NCBI RefSeq assembly: GCF_963665245.1
Contig: NZ_OY762269.1
Location: 2,362,501-2,426,500 of the forward strand
DNA from: an uncultured Paludibaculum sp.
GTDB lineage: Bacteria; Acidobacteriota; Terriglobia; Bryobacterales; Bryobacteraceae
Length of the DNA stretch: 64,000 nucleotides
Direction: 5' to 3'
Positions 15,921-24,996 of this stretch are shown in pieces. The notes beneath the pieces are model-generated. The model saw nothing but the letters and a program-made list of their open reading frames with translations. It was not told the DNA's origin and did not search any database. A program made the position numbers and the translations under genes. Numbering within the stretch: position 1 is the stretch's first letter; each line of letters begins with the position of its first letter.

Positions 15921-16262
15921 ATGCCCCCGTCCAGATTTCCCATTCCGCAAGGCACGCTCGACATGCTGATTCTCCAGATCCTTTCCCTGGAGCCGGCGCA
16001 CGGCTACGGCATCGCGCAACGTCTGGAGCAGATCTCCCGCTCGGTTGTGCAGGTGAACCAGGGCTCCCTCTATCCGGCGCTCCACCGGTTGGAGCAGAAG
16101 GGCTGGCTGCAGGCGGAATGGAAGCAGTCGGAGACGGGCCGCGAGGCCAAGTTCTACGCCCTGACTCCGGCCGGTTTGGCTCAACTGGCGGTCGAGCGGG
16201 ATAGCTGGGCGAAGCTCTCGGGCGCCGTGCAGTTGATCTTCGACGAAGGGACCGCGCAATGA
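15921..16262 (+). CDS. PadR-family transcriptional repressor
   Basis: 113-aa winged-helix protein: FPIPQGTLDMLILQILSLEP, HGYGIAQRLEQISRS, then the diagnostic NQGSLYPALHRLEQKGWLQAEW and AKFYALTPAGLAQL. PadR proteins bind dyads at their own promoters. The gene overlaps the downstream ADOP permease by four bases (ATGA), forming the typical acidobacterial PadR-ADOP operon, and a 58-bp palindrome covers its leader. Confidence 0.92.
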   Translation: MPPSRFPIPQGTLDMLILQILSLEPAHGYGIAQRLEQISRSVVQVNQGSLYPALHRLEQKGWLQAEWKQSETGREAKFYALTPAGLAQLAVERDSWAKLSGAVQLIFDEGTAQ

Positions 16263-18961
16263 AGAAGATTCTGAACTGGTTCCGGCGCGGGGATCTGGAG
16301 AACGGTCTGGATAAGGAACTGCACTACCATTTTGAGCGACGGGTGAATGACCTGATGCGGTCTGGCGTACCTGAGGCAGAGGCGAAGCGGTTGGCCACCT
16401 TGGAGTTGGGCGGACTGGCGCAGGTGCGGGAGGAAGTGCGGGACGTCTGGCTGAGCCGCTGGCTGCGGGACTTCCTCTATGACCTGCGGTTCTCGGTGCG
16501 ATCGTTCCTGCGGAATCCTTCCTTCACGGCAACAACTGTGCTGTCGCTGGCGCTGGGCATCGGAGCCACGACGGCCATCTACTCGCTCGTGGATCAGGTG
16601 ATGCTGCACGCCCTGCCCGTGCGGGAACCTGAGCGGCTGGTGCTGGTGGACTGGAAGGGCGACCAGGTGGCCAACGGCTTTGGCTCCTACAACCTGATGT
16701 CCTATCCGATTTGCGGTGACCTGCAGGCACAGACGCAGGTTTTCGATGGCGTGTTGTGCCGGGCGGCGGCCACGGTGAATCTGTCCACCGGATCAGAACC
16801 GAAACCGGCCGCGGCGGAGATCGTCTCGGGGAGCTATTTCCCGATGCTCGGGGTTGGCGCCGCGATGGGGCGTGTGCTCGGTCCGGAGGATGACCGGACG
16901 GCGGAAGCGAGTCCCGGGGTGGTGATCTCGTACGACTTCTGGAAAACACAGATGGACGGGGCGGCCGATGTATTGGGCCGGAAGGTGCTGGTGAATCAGT
17001 ATCCGATGGCGATCGTGGGCGTGGCCTCGCCGCAATTCCAGGGCATTGATGTGGGCGAGGTTCCGGCTCTGTGGATTCCCGCTTCCATGTCCGCGCAGGC
17101 CATCCCGGGATTCAAGGGACTGCAGGATCGACGCACGCGGTGGATGCAGGTATTGGGCCGCCTGAAGCCGGGCATGAGCTTGGAACGGGCGAAGTCGGGT
17201 CTGGAGCCGTGGTTTCAGGCGATGCGCCTGGAAGACATGGGTCGTCCTGGATTCCCGAGGATCACAGCGGAGCGGCGGCAGCAGTACCTTTCCTCGTGGC
17301 TCGAACTGACTCCAGCGCCGCAGGGCCATTCCTCCTTGCGGCGGAGCCTCGCCCAACCGCTCTGGGTGTTGCTGGCGGCGACGGCTGTCCTATTGGGCCT
17401 GGCCTGCCTGAATGTGGCGGGGCTGTTTCTGGCGCGCGGATCGGCTCGGGAGCGGGAGATCAGCACCCGGCTGGCACTGGGTGCATCGCGAAGCCGGATC
17501 GGGCGGCAGTTGCTGGCAGACAGCGTGCTGCTGGCCGTGGCCGGTGGGTTGCTAGGGGTTCTCCTTGCGCCTTCCGCCATGCGCACGTTGATCGCGTTCC
17601 TGCCAAGCCAGGTGGCGAACAACGCACTGCAATCGAAGGTCGACAGCAGGCTGCTGATGTTCGCGTTTTTGGTGAGCCTGGCGGCCGGGCTGTTGAGCGG
17701 TTTTGCTCCGGCGCTGCAGGCGGGCAGGAAGTCGTTGATGACCTCACTGCGGGAAAGAGGGGGCTCGGCCTCCGGCGGGGTGCGCCTGAGAAAAGCGATT
17801 GTGACCGCACAGATCGCGTTCTCGCTGATTCTGGTCATCGGAGCCATGCTGTTCATGCGAACCTTGACGGGCCTGTTGGAGAAGGGGCCGGGTTTCGACA
17901 CGACGAGCATGGTGTCATTTCAGCTGGAACCACGCCGGAACGGCTATACGCCAGTGCAGGCCAGTCGCCTGATCCGGCGGCTGCATGAGGAGATTCGAAC
18001 GGCGCCGGGCACGCAGGCCTCGGCGGTGGCGCGCTATGCCCTGTTGACCGGCGGGAGTTGGAACGATCTGATGACCATTCAGGCGGACGAACGGATCAGC
18101 ACCGATCGGGACGTGAACCTGAATGCGATAACCCCGGGCTTCTTCTCCGCGATGGGAATTCGTTTGATCGCGGGGCGAGACTTCAGCGATCGGGACGTTC
18201 GTCCCGTGGAGGAATTCGGTTTCCGCACGGCGATTGTCAGCGAGTCCTTTGTGAAGCGCTACCTCGGCGACCGGAATCCACTGGGGGCGCGGGTGTGCGA
18301 GTGCAGCGGACCTGATGCGAAGCCGGACATCGAAGTGATCGGAGTGGTGGCGGACTTCAGCTATCGGGGCATCCGGGAGAACAGGGAGCAGGCGTTCTTC
18401 CCGATCCTGGAGGGGAACGGCTCGTCGGGCACTTTCTATGTGAGGGTGCGCGGCACTCCGGAACAGGCTGCGGCGTCACTGCGGGCGATCGTCCGTAATG
18501 CCGATCCCACCCTCCCCATTTCGTCGTTCCGCACGCTGGATGAGCAGGTCAGCCGGTCTCTCAATACGGAGCGCATGCTGGCCACGCTTTCGGGCGCGTT
18601 CGGAACTCTGGCGCTGCTTTTGTCGCTGGTGGGATTGTATGGCGTCATGTCGTTCGTGGTAACCCAGCGGACGAGAGAGATTGGGATCCGGCTGGCGTTG
18701 GGCGCGACAGGCGGTTCTGCCATTTGGCTGGTGCTGCGGGATGCTCTGGTGATGGTGGGGGCGGGTATGGCGATCGCGCTGCCGTGTGTGGCGGCGTTGG
18801 GGCGTCTGGTGGAGTCTCAGTTATTTGGAGTGAAGGCGACGGATCCAGGGACGATCGCGCAGTCGGCGTTGCTGCTGGCGGCGGCGGCGCTGGGTGCGGC
18901 AATGGTGCCGGCATACCGGGCATCGGTGGTGAATCCGGTGGAGGCGCTGCGGCTGGAGTAG
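16259..18961 (+). CDS. ADOP-type ABC permease, full form
   Basis: 900 aa. Residues 1-80 form the cytoplasmic helical region typical of PadR-linked members (DLENGLDKELHYHFERRVND, AEAKRLATLELGG). TM1 follows (TATTVLSLALGIGATTAIYSLV), then a MacB-PCD periplasmic domain, an FtsX block (GLACLNVAGLFLARGSARER), a second periplasmic domain and the final FtsX block (LVGLYGVMSFVVTQRTREIGIRLALGA). Co-translated with PadR at 15921. No ATPase gene is adjacent, consistent with the 'orphan' label of the family. Likely PadR-controlled envelope or export function; substrate unknown. Confidence 0.93.
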   Translation: MKKILNWFRRGDLENGLDKELHYHFERRVNDLMRSGVPEAEAKRLATLELGGLAQVREEVRDVWLSRWLRDFLYDLRFSVRSFLRNPSFTATTVLSLALGIGATTAIYSLVDQVMLHALPVREPERLVLVDWKGDQVANGFGSYNLMSYPICGDLQAQTQVFDGVLCRAAATVNLSTGSEPKPAAAEIVSGSYFPMLGVGAAMGRVLGPEDDRTAEASPGVVISYDFWKTQMDGAADVLGRKVLVNQYPMAIVGVASPQFQGIDVGEVPALWIPASMSAQAIPGFKGLQDRRTRWMQVLGRLKPGMSLERAKSGLEPWFQAMRLEDMGRPGFPRITAERRQQYLSSWLELTPAPQGHSSLRRSLAQPLWVLLAATAVLLGLACLNVAGLFLARGSAREREISTRLALGASRSRIGRQLLADSVLLAVAGGLLGVLLAPSAMRTLIAFLPSQVANNALQSKVDSRLLMFAFLVSLAAGLLSGFAPALQAGRKSLMTSLRERGGSASGGVRLRKAIVTAQIAFSLILVIGAMLFMRTLTGLLEKGPGFDTTSMVSFQLEPRRNGYTPVQASRLIRRLHEEIRTAPGTQASAVARYALLTGGSWNDLMTIQADERISTDRDVNLNAITPGFFSAMGIRLIAGRDFSDRDVRPVEEFGFRTAIVSESFVKRYLGDRNPLGARVCECSGPDAKPDIEVIGVVADFSYRGIRENREQAFFPILEGNGSSGTFYVRVRGTPEQAAASLRAIVRNADPTLPISSFRTLDEQVSRSLNTERMLATLSGAFGTLALLLSLVGLYGVMSFVVTQRTREIGIRLALGATGGSAIWLVLRDALVMVGAGMAIALPCVAALGRLVESQLFGVKATDPGTIAQSALLLAAAALGAAMVPAYRASVVNPVEALRLE

Positions 18962-18988
18962 TGGGTGGGTCATAAGGCCGCCATTGGT

Positions 18989-19010
18989 GGATAATTTGCG
19001 AGAATTATCC
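18989..19010. promoter_or_regulatory. Perfect 8-bp inverted repeat before an uncharacterised operon
   Basis: GGATAATT (18989-18996) and AATTATCC (19003-19010) with a six-base spacer, ending eight bases before the GTG at 19019. It could be an operator, or an RNA hairpin close to the start codon. It is strikingly AT-rich for this genome. Confidence 0.45.
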
Positions 19011-19018
19011 GCAGAGCT

Positions 19019-19438
19019 GTGTCTTTTCGTACACCGACGCCGACACCGGAAGACTGGCAGGAAGCGCGCCGCCTGTTGGGCGAGATTGCCAGGTTGCTTG
19101 ACGTGGACGAACGGCACGTCCCTGCCACTAAGATCCGGGCCGTCCTGGGCGGCGACCAGACAGCCTTGAAAAAATCGCTCACGTCGTTCTGCATGTGGGG
19201 CGGCATGGGGTCCATTCCGGATTGTGCTTTCAGCGGAGTGGCAGGGGCGGACCCCGTCGTGTACAAGCGAAACAGTCGACAGTTCATGCGGCTGTACGTC
19301 CAGCTTGGAAGGCTGCAACTGAAGTCCGGAATGCATGATGGTGGTCTTTGGACGATAGGGGTCCGGCCCTGCATCCGGCGATGGGTGAACTCGTTTGCCG
19401 ATGTGTTGGAGACCTCTGCCGGGGACGGCGAGGCATGA
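19019..19438 (+). CDS. Uncharacterised protein, first gene of a coupled pair
   Basis: 139 aa from a GTG, beginning MSFRTPTPTPEDWQEARRLL. Mixed alpha/beta composition, no signal peptide or membrane segment; no family recognised. Its stop overlaps the ATG of the next gene (ATGA), so the two form an operon. The inverted repeat GGATAATT/AATTATCC lies immediately upstream. Possible features: a C-rich turn (FCMWGGMGSIPDCAFSG). Function not deduced. Confidence 0.6.
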   Translation: MSFRTPTPTPEDWQEARRLLGEIARLLDVDERHVPATKIRAVLGGDQTALKKSLTSFCMWGGMGSIPDCAFSGVAGADPVVYKRNSRQFMRLYVQLGRLQLKSGMHDGGLWTIGVRPCIRRWVNSFADVLETSAGDGEA

Positions 19439-20217
19439 CGGAGAGGTCTGACCCCGATTTAACGTCTGTAACTGAGCAACTGCTGGGGCCTTTGCAGCCT
19501 GACGAGAATGCGTTGACGGCTCTGTTTCTGTCGGAGATCGATGCCACGATGTGTCGCGAGATCGCGGAAGCCGACTACTCCAACATGGCCGATCATTGCT
19601 ACGCTTTGCTGGACCGGATCCTGGCGACTGGGCGGGTGGCTGGTGGCGACCCTTCTTTGCAGGAGGTGTTGGAACTGATCCGTTGGTCGGAGCCGGATGA
19701 GCCGGGGTGGAGGCCAGGAGGGGAGGGTCCGCGGGGGCACTGGATGCGCTTGTTCGCGTGCGTTGTGCTAGTGCGACTGGGCCCTGTGGAGAAGACGTCA
19801 TACGGAGGTGAAACCGACACGCTGGCTCAGTTGGTTGCGAGCGCGATAGAACTGGGACCGTCGACGGCGCGGGCTGCCGCCGGGTTGTTGGCTTGGAGGT
19901 TTCTCGCCGACCCGGGTGACGACGCGCATCGCGCGTTTCTGGCCTTCGCGATTTTGCTGCTGGCATTGCACCTGGAGCGTGGGCGGGATCACGGGGCATG
20001 GTTCAAACGCCTGGCCAAGTGGGTAGAGGAGGAAGAGGCGCGTGCGCGGAATGAGTGGTCCGGGCAGGAGTGGCTTATTGGTGTGGCCGGCTATTGCCAG
20101 AAGGACGCGGTCTGGCGTTCCCTGGCGAAGCGCCTCCTGGCGGCGCCGGCACGTCCGCATCCGCGCGAGGCGGACGAAGAGTTGAGATTACTGGGGCTGT
20201 TGGTGGCGGGTGGGTGA
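19435..20217 (+). CDS. Uncharacterised helical protein, second gene of a coupled pair
   Basis: 260 aa starting MTERSDPDLTSVTEQLLGPL, predicted almost all-helical, with an Ala/Leu-rich core (ARAAAGLLAWRFLADPGDDAHRAFLAFAILLLAL) and an acidic/basic alternating helix (KWVEEEEARARNEWSG). No catalytic motif or family recognised. The four-base overlap with the preceding gene points to a shared role. The hydrophobic helix could be membrane-associated, but the charged residues around it fit a helical-repeat protein better. Confidence 0.6.
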   Translation: MTERSDPDLTSVTEQLLGPLQPDENALTALFLSEIDATMCREIAEADYSNMADHCYALLDRILATGRVAGGDPSLQEVLELIRWSEPDEPGWRPGGEGPRGHWMRLFACVVLVRLGPVEKTSYGGETDTLAQLVASAIELGPSTARAAAGLLAWRFLADPGDDAHRAFLAFAILLLALHLERGRDHGAWFKRLAKWVEEEEARARNEWSGQEWLIGVAGYCQKDAVWRSLAKRLLAAPARPHPREADEELRLLGLLVAGG

Positions 20218-20281
20218 GGGGTATTGCCGCCAGAACTCACGCTATTCGGGCGGTGTTTTCGCCAGATATACTGGTCGCTCT

Positions 20282-21421
20282 ATGACAAAGCTCTGGGTTG
20301 TGCTGGCAATGGTGCTGTTTGGACTGCTTGCGCAGGCAGGAACTCGCGACGTAAAGAAGACGTACGAGCTCATCAACAAGGGCGAGGCCCTTTCCTCCAG
20401 AGACGCCGATTCGCTGGAAGAACGGATCGCGAAGAAGCCGGAAGACGCGGAAGCCCGGATCCAACTGCTCTCTTACTACTCCAGGATTCCGGCCCGTGGC
20501 GCTCTTTCGGCGATCAAGGCGGCACGGTTGAAGCATATTCTGTGGCTTGTGGCGCACGATCCGGAAGAAGGTCTCGGGTTGTTCCAGATCGCCACCGGCA
20601 TCTATCTGGTGAATCGCGTGGGCGACGATCTGGCTGATGCGGAGGCTTGCAGGCTGGTGAGTGACTTGTGGCTGGAGCAAATGAAAAAGAATGCCGGAAA
20701 CGTCAAGCTGCGTCGCGAGGCCGTTGAAGCGATTCTGTTTTGCTCTCCCGAGCTGGCTGAGCAGGCTATGGCGGAGATGAAGGACGAGGCCGGGCTGGGA
20801 CGTTTGTATGCCTATGCGGTATTGGGTGTCACCGGTCGATCCTACGCCAACCGGGATCCGTTATTGTCGGATGCCGCGCTGCGTGCGAGTCCGTTTGCGA
20901 AGAAAGCCCAGGGAATTCTGGACGAAGCCACGGATCAACAGTTGTTGATGGCGGCGGTGGGCACTCTGCTGAGAACCGGCGCGATTCTGTGGGCGGACGG
21001 AAAGCTGGATTGGGATTACACTTCGATGGGCCACAGCCTGCTGGCGAAGATCCAAGAAGAGGCTGTCGACCCGTTCGTGCTACTGACACTGCCAAGGACT
21101 CTGCCCGCGCGTGGGGACCGTCCGCCGGCCATGTTGCGGATTGGTGGAAACGTTCAGTCACGGCAACTTGTTCAGAAGGTTTCGCCCGTGTATCCGACAG
21201 GGGCGCGGGATGCGGGGATTGAGGGAACAGTTCGAATGACCGCGCTAATCGGTCTGGACGGCAAAGTGCTCCACTTGCGACCGGAGAGTGGGCACGCCAA
21301 ATTGGTACCCGCGAGCGTGGATGCCGTTCGCCAGTGGATGTACAAACCGACACTGTTGAACGGGAAGCCGTGTTACGTCTTGACTCAGGTCGACGTGAAC
21401 TACGTGCTGTCACCGAGATAG
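20282..21421 (+). CDS. Secreted protein with C-terminal TonB domain
   Basis: 379 aa. The ATG at 20282 gives a signal peptide (MTKLWVVLAMVLFGLLAQAG), and the in-frame upstream ATG-less extension from 20210 is discarded. Residues about 20-290 are helical and TPR-like in spacing; residues about 300-379 are a TonB C-terminal fold (VSPVYPTGARDAGIEGTVRMTALIGLDGKVLHLR, then ASVDAVRQWMYKPTLLNGKP). There is no N-terminal membrane anchor plus Pro-rich spacer as in true TonB, so it is probably a periplasmic protein using the fold for binding rather than an energy transducer. Confidence 0.8.
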   Translation: MTKLWVVLAMVLFGLLAQAGTRDVKKTYELINKGEALSSRDADSLEERIAKKPEDAEARIQLLSYYSRIPARGALSAIKAARLKHILWLVAHDPEEGLGLFQIATGIYLVNRVGDDLADAEACRLVSDLWLEQMKKNAGNVKLRREAVEAILFCSPELAEQAMAEMKDEAGLGRLYAYAVLGVTGRSYANRDPLLSDAALRASPFAKKAQGILDEATDQQLLMAAVGTLLRTGAILWADGKLDWDYTSMGHSLLAKIQEEAVDPFVLLTLPRTLPARGDRPPAMLRIGGNVQSRQLVQKVSPVYPTGARDAGIEGTVRMTALIGLDGKVLHLRPESGHAKLVPASVDAVRQWMYKPTLLNGKPCYVLTQVDVNYVLSPR

Positions 21422-21596
21422 GTTGGCGCCCCGGTTCACATGTGACTGAAATGCGTCAGGTTGGCGTTTGTAGGGCATTGACCGGTAGTTCTCGCCGCCA
21501 GACTGCCTGAGAGTTGGCCACGGTACATCAACGGGTTCATTGAATCGAGGGGCAATGCCTTGCCTCGGACTTTTCGCGGGCGGCCGCGTCTGTCCG

Positions 21597-21854
21597 ATGA
21601 GCGATACTCGAAGCATAGTGGCGCCGAACGACACATCCGCAAAAACTCACGAGGTCTATCTCAAACGGCTGGCGGAGTTGTCTCCGTCGGAACGGGTTCG
21701 CATTGCTGTTGGCCTTTGGGAGGCCGCCGATAGTCTACAGCGGGCGGCGCTGCGGCGGAAGTATCCGAACGCGGACGAAGCGGAACTCACTTTCCAGATT
21801 GCTGTCACCAGGTTCGGCCCGGAACTCGCGCGGGCCGCTTACCGAAGGTCATGA
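21597..21854 (+). CDS. Small helical protein, partner of a nucleotidyltransferase
   Basis: 85 aa starting MSDTRSIVAPNDTSAKTHEV. Largely helical (YLKRLAELSPSERVRIAVGLWEAADSLQRAALRRKYPNAD); the 'LSPSERVRIAVGLWEAA' stretch resembles the small proteins often encoded before nucleotidyltransferase genes. It overlaps the next gene by four bases. A protective or antitoxin-like role is possible but unproven. Confidence 0.7.
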   Translation: MSDTRSIVAPNDTSAKTHEVYLKRLAELSPSERVRIAVGLWEAADSLQRAALRRKYPNADEAELTFQIAVTRFGPELARAAYRRS

Positions 21855-22420
21855 CGTTGTCCTCAGATGCCTTCGACATTCTTCGCTCCGCCTTTGAGCG
21901 GGCTGGTGTCCGTTATGCCGTCGGAGGCTCCTGGGCAAGTACCGCTTTCGGTGAGCCTCGGTTCACGAACGACGTGGACATCGTTGCGGAGTTCGGGGAC
22001 GAGAGCTTGGTGACGTTTCTGGAGTTTCTGCCGGACACGTTCTATGTGGATTCCGAAGAGGCGGTGGCGGCGTTCCGCCGCGGGAGATCGTTCAACGTCA
22101 TTTACATGCCCATGGTACTCAAGTTCGACCTGTTTCCCGCACGTGCATTCCCGCTCGGCGCCGAGGAGCTCGATCGCGCTATCTCGCTCGAGGACACAGG
22201 CCTGTCGAAAGGGCCGACGTGGTTTGTTACGCCTGAGGATATCCTATTGGCGAAGCTGTATTGGTTCCGGTCCGGTGGTGAGCAGTCTGAGGTCCAATGG
22301 CGCGACATTCAAGGCCTGGTGCGCGGGTGCGGGGCGGCTTTCGACGTTGGATATCTTGAGAGCGGAGCAAGGAAACTGGGCGTTCTCGACCTGATGAATC
22401 GGGCACTCAGCGGTACTTAG
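21851..22420 (+). CDS. Nucleotidyltransferase-fold protein (AbiEii/DUF6036-like)
   Basis: 189 aa. The polymerase-beta-type signature is present: YAVGGSWASTAFGEPRFTNDVDIVAEF (GG...S, then D-x-D in NDVDIV), a third strand VLKFDLFPAR supplying another acidic residue, and EDILLAKLYWFRSGGEQSEVQWRDIQGL, the segment typical of this group. It is the downstream half of a two-gene cassette with ATGA overlap. Proteins of this type act in toxin-antitoxin or abortive-infection systems in some bacteria, but the function of this subgroup is not established. Confidence 0.8.
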   Translation: MTLSSDAFDILRSAFERAGVRYAVGGSWASTAFGEPRFTNDVDIVAEFGDESLVTFLEFLPDTFYVDSEEAVAAFRRGRSFNVIYMPMVLKFDLFPARAFPLGAEELDRAISLEDTGLSKGPTWFVTPEDILLAKLYWFRSGGEQSEVQWRDIQGLVRGCGAAFDVGYLESGARKLGVLDLMNRALSGT

Positions 22421-22508
22421 GCGTCGGTAAGACTGTCATCGGCGACGGACGCTTGCCACAGGATCCCGCGGCGTGCCTGGGGCGGTTCTGTACATTTCGG
22501 AGAACGAC

Positions 22509-23483
22509 TCAGGCAACCGGCAAGGTGAGGCGAGCGCGGAGGCCACGCTGAGGGGATTGTTCCAGGGCGATGGAACCACCGTAGAGCTCGGCGAGCTCCC
22601 TCACAATCGCCAAGCCCAGACCGGAGCCTGGGGCGGCTTCGTCCGCTCTAACGCCACGATCCAGGACGGCTGTGCGGAGTCCGGGCGGGAGGCCGGGGCC
22701 GTCGTCATCTACCGTCAGCGTCAGGACTTCGTTGGATTGGGTGCCAGAGAGACGGATCGTCGATGCGGCCCACGTGCAGGCGTTGTCGAGGAGATTGCCC
22801 AGGATCTCGTCCAGGTCTTCGCGCTGCATGCGGATTGTCAGGCCGGGGGGCAGGTCGGCTGTGATCTCCAGGGTGCGCGCGGCGTGGAGCTTGCGGAGAG
22901 TCCGGATGAGGCCATCCGCCGAATCCGCCACCAGGGTGCGCGCGGTGCCTGCGGCTCCGGAGGAGGCTGCCCGCGCTCGCGCCAGATGGTAGTCGACCTG
23001 GCGGGACATCTTTTCCAGCTGCTGAGTGATGGCTTCGGCGGTCTCCCGGTGGCCTTCGGTGCGCAGGCGATCGGCTTCCTGCGTCAGCAGCGCCAGCGGT
23101 GTTTTGAGGCCATGGGCGAGATCGCCTGCTGTTGCCAGCGCGCGACGGATGGAGGCTTCGCGGTTCTCCAGCAGACCGTTCATCTCGTCGATCAAGGGGC
23201 GGATCTCGGTGGGGTAGATTCCTTGGACTCGGGCTTCATGGCCGGTTCGTACGGACGCGAGGCGCGCCTGCAAGAGCCGGAACGGCGTCAGGCCGCGGCG
23301 CGCCGCCAGGACGCCGGCCGCCATCAGGGCGAAGCCGATCAGGACGGCCTCGAACGAAGCCCTGCCCCGGACGGAGGGGAAGACGTGAATCACCAGGATC
23401 GACAGCATGTGCATGATCATCAGGAGCCCGGCCGTCCAGAGGACGGAGGCGACGATCAGGCGGGCGCGCAGGGAGTGGAGCAT
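22509..23483 (-). CDS. Sensor histidine kinase (PhoQ/EnvZ class)
   Basis: 324 aa. Two transmembrane helices (IVASVLWTAGLLMIMHMLSILVI and FEAVLIGFALMAAGVLAARR) enclose a very short periplasmic loop of about 12 residues, so sensing is probably within or at the membrane. H-box DLAHGLKTPLALL with the phosphorylated His, N-box ILGNLLDNACTWA, G1 VDDDGPGLP and G2 GSGLGLAIVREL are intact. It follows the response-regulator gene with a two-base gap on the same strand. The stimulus is unknown. Confidence 0.92.
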   Translation of the reverse strand: MLHSLRARLIVASVLWTAGLLMIMHMLSILVIHVFPSVRGRASFEAVLIGFALMAAGVLAARRGLTPFRLLQARLASVRTGHEARVQGIYPTEIRPLIDEMNGLLENREASIRRALATAGDLAHGLKTPLALLTQEADRLRTEGHRETAEAITQQLEKMSRQVDYHLARARAASSGAAGTARTLVADSADGLIRTLRKLHAARTLEITADLPPGLTIRMQREDLDEILGNLLDNACTWAASTIRLSGTQSNEVLTLTVDDDGPGLPPGLRTAVLDRGVRADEAAPGSGLGLAIVRELAELYGGSIALEQSPQRGLRARLTLPVA

Positions 23484-23485
23484 GG

Positions 23486-24145
23486 TCAGACGGCTCCGAT
23501 GCGGTAGCCGAGTCCGCGTATGGTTTCGACGCAGGCGGGCCCGAGCTTGCGCCGGAGGCGAGCGATGAAAACCTCGACGGTATTGGAGTCGCGGTCGAAG
23601 TCCTGGGCGTAGATGTGATCGATGAGTTCAGTGCGGGGGACGACGCGGTCGCGGTGATGGAGCAGGTAAGAGAGGATGCGGAACTCGTAGCTGGTGAGTT
23701 TGACGGGTTCTCCGGCGAGCGTGACGCGAGCGGTGCGGACGTCGAGGGTGAGGGCTCCGGAGTGGAGTTCGACGGAGGCGGCTCCGCTGGCGCGGCGGAT
23801 GAGGGCGCGGACGCGGGCGAGCACCTCTTCGATGCGGAAGGGCTTCGCGACGTAGTCGTCGGCTCCGCTGTCGATGCCTTCCACTTTCTCGTGCCAGCTA
23901 CCTCGGGCGGTGAGGATGAGGACCGGCCAGCGAAGGCCGGCGCCACGCCAACGGCGCAGCAGCGTGAGTCCGTCGATTTTGGGCAGGCCGAGATCGAGCA
24001 GGACGACGTCATAGTCGCCGGAGTAGGCCAGGAAGTCGGCGCGCTCGCCGTCGGCGGCCGTGTCGACGGCGTAGCCGGCCTGGGTCAGTTCCTTTGCCAA
24101 CCGCTCGGCGATCAGCGTTTCGTCCTCGACAATCAGAACTCGCAA
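23486..24145 (-). CDS. OmpR-family response regulator
   Basis: 219 aa. Receiver domain residues 1-115: acidic pocket EDE at the N-terminus, phospho-accepting Asp in DYDVVLLDLGLPKIDG, Thr in ILTARGS and Lys in DYVAKPF. C-terminal winged helix (Trans_reg_C) residues about 125-219: LTSYEFRILSYLLHHRDRVV, then SNTVEVFIARLRRKLG and IETIRGLGYRI-like end. First gene of the operon with the kinase at 22509. The divergent methyltransferase at 24220 could be a target. Confidence 0.93.
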   Translation of the reverse strand: MRVLIVEDETLIAERLAKELTQAGYAVDTAADGERADFLAYSGDYDVVLLDLGLPKIDGLTLLRRWRGAGLRWPVLILTARGSWHEKVEGIDSGADDYVAKPFRIEEVLARVRALIRRASGAASVELHSGALTLDVRTARVTLAGEPVKLTSYEFRILSYLLHHRDRVVPRTELIDHIYAQDFDRDSNTVEVFIARLRRKLGPACVETIRGLGYRIGAV

Positions 24146-24219
24146 TCCCCCTGTTATAACCCAGGCAGATGAACGGCACCTGAATGGGCCGTTCAGCGTG
24201 CGTTCAGGTGGACGGGCGG

Positions 24220-24996
24220 ATGATGGTTTCTACCGATATGCACGCATCTCTCGATTTTGGATATCCGTGGTGGTTGAGCTACGGGCACCTGGCGTTGGCC
24301 GCGTCGGCCGGCGCCGTGTTTTTGTTGGGGTTTCTGCGGAAGTGGTCGAAGTGGCCGCTTCTCGTCCTAGGGGTGTTCGCACTTTGGGCGGCGAGTGTCT
24401 TTCTGATGGTCCGGTTTGGGGTGAATATCAATTCGGTGGCTGCTCTGCCCACTGAGAATTTTCTGCGGGCCGGGACCGGAAAGGTTTTGGATCTGGGGGC
24501 AGGGACGGGCCGCTCGGCCATCATGCTCCTGACGGCACGCCCGAAGGCCACGGTGGTGGCGCTGGATCTGTTTGGCGCGTCGTTCGACCAGCACTTCGGG
24601 CATACGCATACGCCGGAAGAGATCCTGGAAGGGAATCTGCGGGTGGCTGGGGTAGAGCAGCGGGCGAGGATTGTGAAGGGCGATATGCGGAAGCTGCCTT
24701 TCGAGGACGCGAGCTTCGACGGGATCATTACCTGCTACGCGATTGACCATCTGGGGCGGGATGGGATCAAGGAGAGCCTGGCTGAGTCGTACCGGGTTTT
24801 GAAGCCAGGCGGGGAATTCCTGATGATGATTATTAACGGGCGGGATCCGTGGCTGCGGTATGCGTTTGGGCCGCTGCTGGCGCATGGCGGGTTCCGGGGG
24901 CAGGAGTGGTGGGCGGAGCGGGTGAAGGAGTCCGGGCTGCAGGTGGTGGAGTCGGGGACGGTGCGGGCGTCGTTTTATCTGGTGGGGCGGAGGTAG
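24220..24996 (+). CDS. Membrane-anchored SAM-dependent methyltransferase
   Basis: 258 aa if started at ATG 24220 (ATGs at 24184, 24223 and 24238 are alternatives; no strong ribosome binding site decides). Two N-terminal membrane helices (YGHLALAASAGAVFLLGFLR and WPLLVLGVFALWAASVFLMV) precede a class I methyltransferase: motif I KVLDLGAGTGRSAIML, acidic residue in VVALDLFG, VKGDMRKLPFEDASFDGIITCYAIDHLG and YRVLKPGGEFLMMI. It is divergent from the two-component operon. Substrate unknown, probably lipid or envelope-linked because of the anchor. Confidence 0.82.
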   Translation: MMVSTDMHASLDFGYPWWLSYGHLALAASAGAVFLLGFLRKWSKWPLLVLGVFALWAASVFLMVRFGVNINSVAALPTENFLRAGTGKVLDLGAGTGRSAIMLLTARPKATVVALDLFGASFDQHFGHTHTPEEILEGNLRVAGVEQRARIVKGDMRKLPFEDASFDGIITCYAIDHLGRDGIKESLAESYRVLKPGGEFLMMIINGRDPWLRYAFGPLLAHGGFRGQEWWAERVKESGLQVVESGTVRASFYLVGRR

